DNA of 64,000 bases from Symsagittifera roscoffensis (taxonomy: Eukaryota; Xenacoelomorpha; Acoela; Convolutidae), in NCBI RefSeq assembly GCF_963678635.1, contig NC_087064.1, positions 1,797,926 through 1,861,925 on the forward strand, written 5' to 3'. Under the pieces are notes generated by a model. The model did no database searches, had not been told where the DNA came from, and saw only the letters and a program-made list of their open reading frames with translations. A program made the position numbers and the translations under genes. The number at the start of each line of letters is the position of its first letter. The first letter of the stretch is position 1. Shown here piece after piece: positions 9,801 through 21,800 of this stretch.

Positions 9801-12800
9801 ACGATCAGTTGGGTCAGTCAACTTTTAGTAGTGGTCCATTGTTTTTCGGTCCATGATTTTTGAAATTGATTTCTTAAAGAATATATTTTTTTTCGCGTTT
9901 TTCGTTTTTAATTAGAGCTCTGAATAAACAATATGAATCAATGTTTACTGCATGAAATATTTTCGGTTAAAATTGATCAGCAGCATTTAACTCTGAAACA
10001 TGAGCAAATGTAACAAAACATCAAAAATCAAACAAAAAGCAACGTGGAATGCGAAGTAGCACCATTTTGGAAAATCTAACGTGACGAGGAAACCTCACAA
10101 CAACTGAAAAAACAGTTATACCCTGATGGTCAGGTAGCGCTGGCGCTACTCTTCCCGGGTGTTGAGATGTGGTTTCAGGCGGTCGATGTGCAGCGCTTCG
10201 AATGTTAATAGCATGGAAGATTCTGAATTTTTGTCGATAATTGATTACTCAAATTCGTTGAGACCACCACAATTGTTCAGATGACTCACCACAGGCGTCG
10301 TTGCAACGAAATGTTCAGCTGAGCGGGTTTTGAAGTGTCAAATATGTGGCCGACATCGCAGGCAGAACAACCTGTTCATACGATAACGAAACCATATAAC
10401 GCATGTAGGTATATTAATAACCTTTGATAAGAATCCAGGAGTAAGACTAGAGTTGGCATTGAACTAGTACCACCTAAAAGCGATACATTATGTACCGGTA
10501 CGTACTAGTACATGTACTGATACCTTAGAAAATGGATATTTTCATGAAGGAAATTTCATTCGGAATATATATTGAGACAATTCATTTCATTAACATCATC
10601 AAGTAGAACAGAGTTAATGTAAATACAAGTCAACTTTTCGATTCTGTAGCTTTCAAGGCGATTTCGTTTCGTGGAGTGTAGAAAGTCCAGTATGTTTCAA
10701 GTTTTTTCACTGGCTGCGTTTGAAGGCGGAATACTGAAAACACGAATAGCATTTTTTCCTAGTTTAGGACTACGCAAAAACCCCGAACAACTCGCTTTTT
10801 CTTTCATCTTTCATAGTAACAAACTCTGATAAATAGGAGTTGAGTTTGCTATTAAAGATTTCAAACTCCTCCACATCGGGGTAAAAAAACACTGTCATAT
10901 TTTCGTAAGTGGCGTATGGTGTCGCCTCTATCTGTTCCTACCATTCGGTTCTGAAGAGTGTTTTCGGTCTAAGAATGTACGCGAAACCCATCGACTCGGT
11001 ATGCAGAAAGTTGCGCCGCTTTTCAACCAACTTGACGTATTTTGTACGATCAGTTGGGTCAGTCAACTTTTCGTAGTGGTCCATTATTTTTCGGTCCATG
11101 ATTTTGGAAATTGATTTCTTAAAGAATATATTTTTTTTCGCGGTTTTCGTTTTTAATTAGAGCTCTGAATAAACAGAATATGAATCAATGTTTACTGCAT
11201 GAATTGTTTTCGGTTAAAATTGATCATCAGCATTTAACTCTGAAACATGAGCAAATGTAACAAAACATCAAAAATCAAACAAAAAGCAACGTGGAATGCG
11301 AAATAGCACCATTGTGGAAAATCTAACGTGACGAGGAAACCTAACAACTGAAGAAACAGTTATACCCTGATGGTCAGGTAGCGCTGGCGCTAATCCTCCC
11401 GGGAGTTGAGATGTGATTTCAGGCGGTCGATGCGCAGCGCTTCGAATGTTAATAGCATGGAAGATTCTGAATTTTTGTCGATAATTGATTTGATTACTCA
11501 AATTCGTTGACCACAATTGTTCAGATGGCTCACCACAGGCGTCGTTGCAACGAAATGTTCAGCTGAGCGGGTTTTGAAGTGTCAATTATGTGGCCGACAT
11601 CGCAGGCAGAACAACCTGTTCATACGATAACGAAACCATATAACGCATGTAGGTATATTATTAACCTTTGATAAGAATCCATGAGTAAGACTAGAGTTGG
11701 CAATGAACTAGTACCACCTGAAAGCGGTACATTATGTACCGGTACGTACTAGTACATGTACTGATACCTTAGAAAATGGATATTTTCATGAAGGAAATTT
11801 CATTCGGAATATATATTGAGACAATTCATTTCATTAACATCATCAAGTAGAACAGAGTTAATGTAAATACAAGTCAACTTTTCGATTCTGTAGCACTCAA
11901 GGCGATTTCGTTTCGTGGAGTGTAGAAAGTCCAGTATGTTTCAAGTTTATTCACTGGCTGCGTTTGAAGGCGGAATACTGAAAACACGAATAGCATTTTT
12001 TCCTAGTTTAGGACTACGCAAAAACCCCGAACAACTCGCTTTTTCTTTCATCTTTCATAGTAACAAACTCTGATAAATAGGAGTTGAGTTTGCTATTAAA
12101 GATTTCAAACTCCTCCACATCGGGGTAAAAAACACTGTCATATTTTCGTAAGTGGCGTATGGTGTCGCCTCTATCTGTTCCTACCATTCGGTTCTGAAGA
12201 GTGTTTTCGGTCTAAGAATGTACGCGAAACCCATCGACTCGGTATGCAGAAAGTTGCGCCGCTTTTCAACCAACTTGACATATTTTGTACGATCAGTTGG
12301 GTCAGTCAACTTTTCGTAGTGGTCCATTTTTTTTCGGTCCATGATTTTGGAAATTGATTTCTTAAAGAATATATTTTTTTTCGGGGTTTTCGTTTTTAAT
12401 TAGAGCTCTGAATAAACAGAATATGAATCAATGTTTACTGCATGAAACGTTTTTGGTTAAAATCGATCATCAGCATTTAACTCTGAAACATGAGCAATCG
12501 TAACAAAACATCAAAAATCAAACAAAAAGCAACGTGGAATGCGAAATAGCACCATTGTGGAAAATCTAACGTGACGAGGAAACCTCCTAACAACTGAAGA
12601 AACAGTTATACCCTGATGGTCAGGTAGCGCTGGCGCTAATCCTCCCGGGAGTTGAGATGTGATTTCAGGCGGTCGATGCGCAGCGCTTCGAATGTTAATA
12701 GCATGGAAGATTCTGAATTTTTGTCGATAATTGATTTGATTACTCAAATTCGTTGACGACAATTGTTCAGATGGCTCACCACAGGCGTCGTTGCAACGAA

Positions 12801-15800
12801 ATGTTCAGCTGAGCGGGTTTTGAAGTGTCAAATATGTGGCCGACATCGCAGGCAGAACAACCTGTTGATACGATAACGAAACCATATAACGCATGCAGGT
12901 ATATTAATACCCTTAGATAAGAATCCAGGAGTAAGACTAGAGTTGGCATTGAACTAGTACCACCTAAAAGCGGTACATTATGTACCGGTACGTACTAGTA
13001 CATGTACTGATACCTTAGAAAATGGATATTTTCATGAAGGAAATTTCATTCGGAATATAAATTGAGACATTTCATTTCATTAACATCATCAAGTAGAACA
13101 GAGTTAATGTAAATAAAAGTCAACTTTTGATTCTGTAGCACTCAAGGCGATTTCGTTTCTTGGAGTGTAGAAAGTCCAGTATGTTCCAAGTTTTTTCACT
13201 GGCTGCGTTTGAAGGCGGAATACTGAAATTACGAAAAACATTTTTTCCTAGTTTAGGAATACGCAGTAACCAAAAAAATACTCGCTTTTTTTCTCATCGT
13301 TCATAGTAACAAACTCTGATAAATAGGAGTTGAGTTTGCTATTAAAGGTTTCAAACTCCTCCACATCGGGGTTAAAAACACTGCCGTATTTTCTTAAGTG
13401 GCGTACTGTTCCTACCATTCGGTTCTGAAGAATGTTTTTCGGTCTAAGAATGTACGCGAAACCCATCGACTCGGTATGCAGAAAGTTGCGCCGCTTTTCA
13501 ACCAACTTGACGTATTTTGTACGATCAGTTGGGTCAGTCAACTTTTCGTAGTGGTCCATTATTTTTCGGTCCATGATTTTGGAAATTGATTTCTTAAAGA
13601 ATATATTTTTTTTCGGGGTTTTCGTTTTTAATTAGAGCTCTGAATAAACAGAATATGAATCAATGTTTACTGCATGAAACGTTTTCGGTTAAAATCGATC
13701 ATCAGCATTTAACTCTGAAACATGAGCAATCGTAACAAAACATCAAAAATCAAACAAAAAGCAACGTGGAATGCGAAATAGCACCATTGTGGAAAATCTA
13801 ACGTGACGAGGAAACCTCCTAACAACTGAAGAAACAGTTATACCCTGATGGTCAGGTAGCGCTGGCGCTAATCCTCCCGGGAGTTGAGATGTGATTTCAG
13901 GTGGTCGATGCGCAGCGCTTCGAATGTTAATAGCATGGAAGATTCTGAATTTTTGTCGATAATTGATTTGATTACTCAAATTCGTTGACGACAATTGTTC
14001 AGATGGCTCACCACAGGCGTCGTTGCAACGAAATGTTCAGCTGAGCGGGTTTTGAAGTGTCAAATATGTGGCCGACATCGCAGGCAGAACAACCTGTTGA
14101 TACGATAACGAAACCATATAACGCATGCAGGTATATTAATACCCTTAGATAAGAATCCAGGAGTAAGACTAGAGTTGGCATTGAACTAGTACCACCTAAA
14201 AGCGGTACATTATGTACCGGTACGTACTAGTACATGTACTGATACCTTAGAAAATGGATATTTTCATGAAGGAAATTTCATTCGGAATATAAATTGAGAC
14301 ATTTCATTTCATTAACATCATCAAGTAGAACAGAGTTAATGTAAATAAAAGTCAACTTTTGATTCTGTAGCACTCAAGGCGATTTCGTTTCTTGGAGTGT
14401 AGAAAGTCCAGTATGTTCCAAGTTTTTTCACTGGCTGCGTTTGAAGGCGGAATACTGAAATTACGAAAAACATTTCTTCCTAGTTTAGGAATACGCAGTA
14501 ACCAAAAAAATACTCGCTTTTTCTCTCATCGTTCATAGTAACAAACTCTGATAAATAGGAGTTGAGTTTGCTATTAAAGGTTTCAAACTCCTCCACATCG
14601 GGGTTAAAAACACTGCCGTATTTTCTTAAGTGGCGTACTGTTCCTACCATTCGGTTCTGAAGAATGTTTTTCGGTCTAAGAATGTACGCGAAACCCATCG
14701 ACTCGGTATGCAGAAAGTTGCGCCGCTTTTCAACCAACTTGACGTATTTTGTACGATCAGTTGGGTCAGTCAACTTTTCGTAGTGGTCCATTATTTTTCG
14801 GTCCATGATTTTGGAAATTGATTTCTTAAAGAATATATTTTTTTCGCGTTTTTCGTTTTTAATTAGAGCTCTGAATAAACAGAATATGAATCAATGTTTA
14901 CTGCCTGAAACGTTTTCGGTTAACTTTGATCATCAGCATTTAAATCTGAAACATGAGCAAATGTAACAAAACATCAAAAATCAAACAAAAAGCAACCTGG
15001 AATGCGAAATAGCACCATTGTGGAAAATCTAACGTGACGAGGAAACCTCACAACTACTAAAGAAACAGTTATACCCTGATGGTCAGGTAGCGCTGGCGCT
15101 ACTCCTCCCGGGTGATGAGATGTGGTTTCAGGCGGTCGATGTGCAGCGCTTCGAATGTTAATAGCATGGAAGATTCTGAATTTGTCGATAATTGATTACT
15201 CAAATTCGTTGAGACCACCACAATTGTTCAGATGACTCTCCACAGGCGTCGTTGCAACGAAATGTTCAGCTGAGCGGGTTTTGAAGTGTCAAATATGTGG
15301 CCGACATCGCAGGCAGAACAACCTGTTGATACGATAACGAAACCATATAACGCATGCAGGTATATTAATACCCTTAGATAAGAATCCAGGAGTAAGACTA
15401 GAGTTGGCATTGAACTAGTACCACCTAAAAGCGGTACATTATGTACCGGTACGTACTAGTACATGTACTGATACCTTAGAAAATGGATATTTTCATGAAG
15501 GAAATTTCATTCGGAATATATATTGAGACAATTCATTTCATTAACATCATCAAGTAGAACAGAGTTAATGTAAATACAAGTCAACTTTTCGATTCTGTAG
15601 CACTCAAGGCGATTTCGTTTCGTGGAGTGTAGAAAGTCCAGTATGTTTCAAGTTTTTTCACTGGCTGCGTTTGAAGGCGGAATACTGAAAACACGAATAG
15701 CATTTTTTCCTAGTTTAGGACTACGCAAAAACCCCGAACAACTCGCTTTTTCTTTCATCTTTCATAGTAACAAACTCTGATAAATAGGAGTTGAGTTTGC

Positions 15801-18800
15801 TATTAAAGATTTCAAACTCCTCCACATCGGGGTAAAAAACACTGTCATATTTTCGTAAGTGGCGTATGGTGTCGCCTCTATCTGTTCCTACCATTCGGTT
15901 CTGAAGAGTGTTTTCGGTCTAAGAATGTACGCGAAACCCATCGACTCGGTATGCAGAAAATTGCGCCGCTTTTCAACCAACTTGACATATTTTGTACGAT
16001 CAGTTGGGTCAGTCAACTTTTCGTAGTGGTCCATTATTTTTCGGTCCATGATTTTGGAAATTGATTTCTTAAAGAATATATTTTTTTTCGGGGTTTTCGT
16101 TTTTAATTAGAGCTCTGAATAAACAGAATATGAATCAATGTTTACTGCATGAAACGTTTTCGGTTAAAATTGATCATCAGCATTTAACTCTGAAACATGA
16201 GCAAATGTAACAAAACATCAAAATCAAACAAAAAGCAACGTGGAATGCGAAATAGCACCATTGAGGAAAATCTAATGTGACGGACGAGGAAACCTCGCAA
16301 CAACTGAAGAAACAGTTATGCCCGGATGGTCAGGTAGCGCTGGCGCTACTCCTCCCGGGAGTTGAGATGTGGTTTCAGGCGGCCGATGTGCAGCGCTTCG
16401 AATGTTAATAGCATGGAAGGTTCTGAATTTTTGTCGATAATTGATTACGCAAGTTCGTTGAGACCACAGTTGTTCAGATGGCTCACCACAGGCGTCGTTG
16501 CAACAAAATGTTCAGCTGAGCGGGTTTCGAAGTGTCAAATATGTGGCCGACATCGCAGGCAGAACAACCTGTTCATACAATAACGAAACCATATAACGCA
16601 TGTAGGTATATTAATAACCTTTGATAAGAATCCAGGAGTAAGACTAGAGTTGGCAATGAACTAATACCACCTAAAAGCGGTAATAAACTATTCTAATTCT
16701 AAGTGTCTATGTACAAGGTATGTACATAAGCTTAATTGTTAAAACGATAAAAGGAAGTAGTTGAATTAAGACGTTAAAAAGGACAACTGAACTTCCGTTC
16801 ATATCGACCGATGGTCGTAACTAAACTGATATTAATTAAAATACCGAAGGTCATTATAACAAACTAAAAACAAATCACAACATTTCCCACCGGGAAAAAA
16901 ATGAAACTGCAAACTAACTATATAACTCTATATACACCCTTTTTCCCCCTCAGAAAATGGAAGAAATTTTACTAACTGCGCCCAGAAGGGTCTTTCGAGG
17001 TCGGGTCAGATAATTTTGAGTTCGAAGAATTTTCGAGGAGTTGGGTCTTCGTGGTTGATGCTGCAAGTCTGCCCGTCGGGAGTGAGTTTCTTGAAGACCT
17101 TGACAACGTAGTTTCTGCGACTAGGATCTGTCTGGGAGGTGCCTCCGCTAATGGAGTCAAAAGATCCGAAGGAGAGTTGACCGAGAAATTAGACAATTCC
17201 GGTGCCTGAGAGAATACAGAAGTTATCGCCCCTAGGTCGTCTTTCTCTTGCACCACGTCTATAAATCGTCGATTACCGTAAAACTGTGGGCGGCCCACAT
17301 TTCTACGTGGTCTGGAGTTTCTGGTCTTTGGAGTCACACTGGTCGTCTGTTCCGGAATACTGTCTATCATAATAGGATTATCCTGTGATCCTACACTAGT
17401 ATTCGCGTCGTGTATGACTACAATCTCCCGTGAGTCGTTGTTTGCTGTCCCTTCTGAGCTCAATGGTGGGGTTTCGGCATGACCTGTAATACTTAAGACC
17501 TGATTAGTCTCGGTGTAGGAGTTTTGAGGTACGTTATTATTGGTCACATCGTCTAAGTAATCCTCGATTATCCCGTCCCACGAATCTAGATTTAAGGAAG
17601 ATGAACCTGAAGAAAGTTTTGGAGAGTCTTGAGTGGCCGAGCTCAGAGTCGGTGCGCTGGTCCCTGAACTGATAATCTCCGTTCTCGGGGTGCCTTGTCT
17701 CGAGTGGCCAGCTGATATCGATCCAGCTTTCTTCGGTGGTGAGAGTTTCCTTTTCCCAGCTAAACTCGAATGAATATGAGTATTATGCCCAGTGGGTGTC
17801 CGATTCACTATTATCTTTGTGGGCCCCGGGAGTATTTTTCCTTTTATAGCCAGATCCGATTTACGTAAAACGTGACCATTGTCGAGGGTAACTGTGTGCT
17901 CTGAAGAGTCATTATATCCTTCTTAACTAGATTAAAATAAGGGTCCCCATTTTTTCTGTTAGACGCCTTTCTATATAAGTTACCTCCCGTTACTGCTTTT
18001 CTTTTTCCCAGTGGATCTAGCGTTCGGGTAGTGTCATCCGGGGTTGTGCGTAGGCTAAACGTCCTAGCTAATGTCAAGTTTTCTTCTGGGTCCGACGTGC
18101 TGTCCCTTTCCTCGTCCAGATAGCCATCTTCTGCCCCGTCGTGTAATTCCCAGTTAGTAGCCCGCTCTTTGGACAATATAGCCTTTCCTTTATCTAAATG
18201 GTCAGTATTGGACATAAGATTTTTCCACCTAATTTCGCTACTCTATTAAAATGCTTTTCAAACGGGGTACAGCCGATCGCCGTTTGCTTTGAGATTCTCA
18301 GATTCCAGATGATTTTCTCGATCGAATCGTTTAGAGATGGTTTGGGTATTTCGAATGACATTGCCAGTAATTTCGATTTAATTGTTTACACAAGTCTTTC
18401 AACTAGCCCGTTGGATCTGTGGTCTCCGACCGTACAGTAAATGATTTCTATATTAAATTTATCGCAGAAGTTTTTGAAATCATGTGAAAGAAAGCATGAC
18501 CCATGGTCAACTCTAATTTTTCTTGGGAAACCGTGAAGATGACAGTAATCGTTTAGGAATGAAATTACGTTTCTTGTAGAGGTGTTATTGACAATCTTGG
18601 CCGAAGGAAACTTAGTGTAGCTGTCGATACAAAGAAGAATGTATTTGTTGTTACCCCAACTAGCGTCCAACAGTCCCGCAAAATCCAAATTAATTTCTTC
18701 GTTCGCGAATGTCAATGTCGGGAGTTTCGAAATATTATTGGTGCCTAGTATCACTTTGATGTTCTTACCCGCTTTTAAACATTGGGTACATGTTCTCCCG

Positions 18801-21800
18801 TGATGGTAGATTTCCCGGTAAATATGTGGCCACCACAAATATTCTGCGAGGGATTTCATCCCGAACTGTCCTGGGTGAGTCTCGTGTAACATAGAATTAA
18901 AAATTCCCCTGATGGTAGCTGGGACGACTAGTTTGTTGTCTAAAAAGAGTAGTTCATCCTTCACGTGTAAGTCTTTAGTGTAGTTCTTCATGTAAGTCCC
19001 GTGTATGCCCATCGGTCGATTCCTCTTTATCGTCTCTATCAGATCCCACAGCACCTTGTCTTCTCTAGTCATGATCTGAAGCAATTTCTTCGAACAGTGG
19101 TTCTCTGGGCGAATTGGGGAATTTGGCAAATTCAGATCGGCCTTATATCTTCTTAAGAGATCTGCGTGGTCGGGTGGAAGTCTGTCGTCTCTGAATTTGA
19201 GAGCAATATTATGTTCTTCGGGGATAATCAAAAGGGGTTCGTTCACTTTGTCCATTGGGAGTTCTTGTTTTTTCTTGTTAGGTGGTATGAGGTGTCTGTT
19301 TAGAAGTAAAAAATGTAAGAGGACTTTGTCCGAAAAAGTAATACTTTTAAAATTAAATTTTGAATTATCGACTGGTTGACAATTTGTAGTACAATTTTCT
19401 GTCCGAGAATGATTGTTGTGGCAAATTTTTATCGACTGGGCGATACAAGATATGATAGCAGCAATAATCTTGAGATTGAGTAAAGCTAACGAGCTATTCA
19501 GCTGATTCTGACCAATCACGTCGCTTGAATTTTCGTTTCCCGATGGGATTGTATTAACTCATGAATTAGTATTTACAGCGACCGTTGGTCTATCTACAGA
19601 ATTTACAGTAAGTAATTTAGAATCTATTTTAGTCGATAAAATGTTCTGAATTCTGTCGATTGAAGCGACTACAAATTCGTCGTCATAATGTGAAATTGGA
19701 AGGGCTTTGCCCGAAGGAAGTCTAGATAAAAGGTCAGTAAAGCCCATGTCCTTTCCTGGTAAATGAGAAATTTTAAAATTGAAAGGTAAGAGTCTGTTTA
19801 CCCAGCGGGTCAATCGACTGTGCATCGTTTTATTGCCATGATTTGCCGAAAGTGCTGATAGTAATGCTTTATGGTCAGTGACTATTTGGAATTCTGTTCC
19901 GTACAGGTAGTTTCTGAAATGTTCTGCAGCCCATACGACTCCCAGCAACTCTAGTTCGTTGGTAGAATCTTTCATTTCATGGTTGTTTAAAAATCTGGAT
20001 GCAAATGCGATTGTTTTCCATTGGTCGTCCTGTAATTGTTCTAGGGTAGCCCCTAGTCCGCTATGTGAAGCGTCCGTTTTTAGTCTTGTCTTCTCTTTTA
20101 TATCAAAGTGGCTGTTTTCTGCAATATTTACAATTTCCGTTTTTAACTTCTCAAACGCTATTGAATGGCTGGTATCCCATTTGTATAGCGATTTTTTGTT
20201 TAGAAGAGGTCGAAGAGGGGAGCTTAACGTGGATAAATTAGGGACGAATTTTACATATTGGTTTATTGAGCCGAAAAATGAGCGAAGTTCAGAAATATTC
20301 TTCGGGGTTGGCAAATTTTTTATTGCGTCGGCTCTACCGACCAACGGTCGTACTCCATTGCCTGAGATCTTGAAGCCAAGCCATTCGATGTGAGATTTAA
20401 AAAATGCGCATTTCCCCCATTTCACTGCCATGTTGTTCTTATCTAAGATTGATAAAATTTTGTGCACTATTGCTTTATGTTCTTCCAGCGATCCACGCGA
20501 GGCTACCAGGATGTCGTCTATGTAACAATTTGTAAACGGGATATTTTTCGACATTGAGTCCATGACCCGTTGGAATTCATTGGGCATGTCTCCTAATCCG
20601 TAAAATCCCGTTAGAAACCGATACGTTCCTGTCGTTTCGCCGCCTACTATGCTAAAATTGCACTGTTTACTGGTTTGATTGCAAAGTTGAAGTTGGCTAT
20701 ATGCGTTTTTCAGGTCTAAGTTACTAAACCACACTCGCCCGTTGGGTTTTTCTGAAATTTGGAGTGCCACGTTATCAATCAGCTCATGGATATTCGGCAT
20801 TTGATACTTATTTTTAAAAATTTGACCATTTAAAAGCTTGTAATCCAGTGCCAGTTTTATTGAAGTATCCTTTTTCCGAGTGATTACAATTGGACTGATG
20901 AAGCAATCTTCGTCGCATTTCTGTAACTTTATTATGTGACCTTCTTTTTCCATTCTTTTTAATTCATCGTTCACTGCCGCGAGTAAATGGAGTGGTACTC
21001 TTCTCCCTTTGGACTGTATTGGTTTAAAAGGTGTGTGAAAATGGGTTACCTTCCGATCGTTAGGTATTTTCCCCACTCTAGTGAATAAGTTCTTAAACTC
21101 ATTAAAAATGTTGTCTGATAAAGAAGGTAAGTTTTTGTACTCACTCTCAAGTGTGGGTTGATTGACCATACAGATTGGTTGTGGGCATTTCCTCTGCAAA
21201 ATTTCTATGCCCAGTTTGGGTAAATTGTCGTTCCCCAATATGTTACGCTCGTGTCCGCCGGTTATGAAGAATGGGGTTTCTTCGCTGATCCACCCATTGG
21301 ACTGTGTTCTGACAATTATTTTTCCCAAGATATTGATCGTATCGTTGGTGAATCCGCAGTATAGGTCTTTTATTCTTTTCTCCACTGGGTGTATCTTGAG
21401 GTTTGGGTATCTTAGTTTAATTTCATGTAGAACATTCTGTTTTAAAAAGCTTACAGGACTTGCTGAATCTACCGGTATGTTCATATTTACAATCATGTCC
21501 CAGCCAATGCCTAGGTTCAGGAGTTTCTTTGTTTCAAGACCATTATTGTCGTAAATAGTTCTGACACTCAACACCGAGAAGTCGTCATCGTCACTCTGTC
21601 CGTACTCATTCCACGCATTTATCACGTCGCATGATTCTTGTTCTTCCATCCACGAGTTTTCCGGAGGTGTGTATGTACAATTCTCAGTATTTACGAAATT
21701 ATTTGATACATTATTTACAGATGGTCTCTTATTGCGTGATTTACATAATTTGGCGAAGTGTCCCTTATAGTTGCAATTTTTACAGGTTATGTCCTTCGCT

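Larger units (their letters stand above)
7640..16681. repeat. hAT-transposase-derived tandem array, left block (units 1-7 and part of 8)
   Basis: Head-to-tail repeats. The landmark AGAGCTCTGA recurs at about 7700, 8680, 9914, 11158, 12399, 13633, 14865 and 16110, giving units of 1232-1245 bp except the first (about 979 bp). Each unit contains, on the minus strand, the 3' end of a hAT transposase gene and its downstream DNA. Units 2 onward also carry a block of about 265 bp with a GTAC-rich palindrome that unit 1 lacks. Units 5 and 6 are almost identical. The array lies wholly in ECH1 intron 1 and is interrupted by the Ty3 element at 16682. Confidence 0.93.

Noticed and set aside
9080..16600. 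CRISPR-like array of spaced repeats
   Set aside because: Units are over 1.2 kb, tandem and transposase-derived in a eukaryotic intron; no short repeat-spacer structure.
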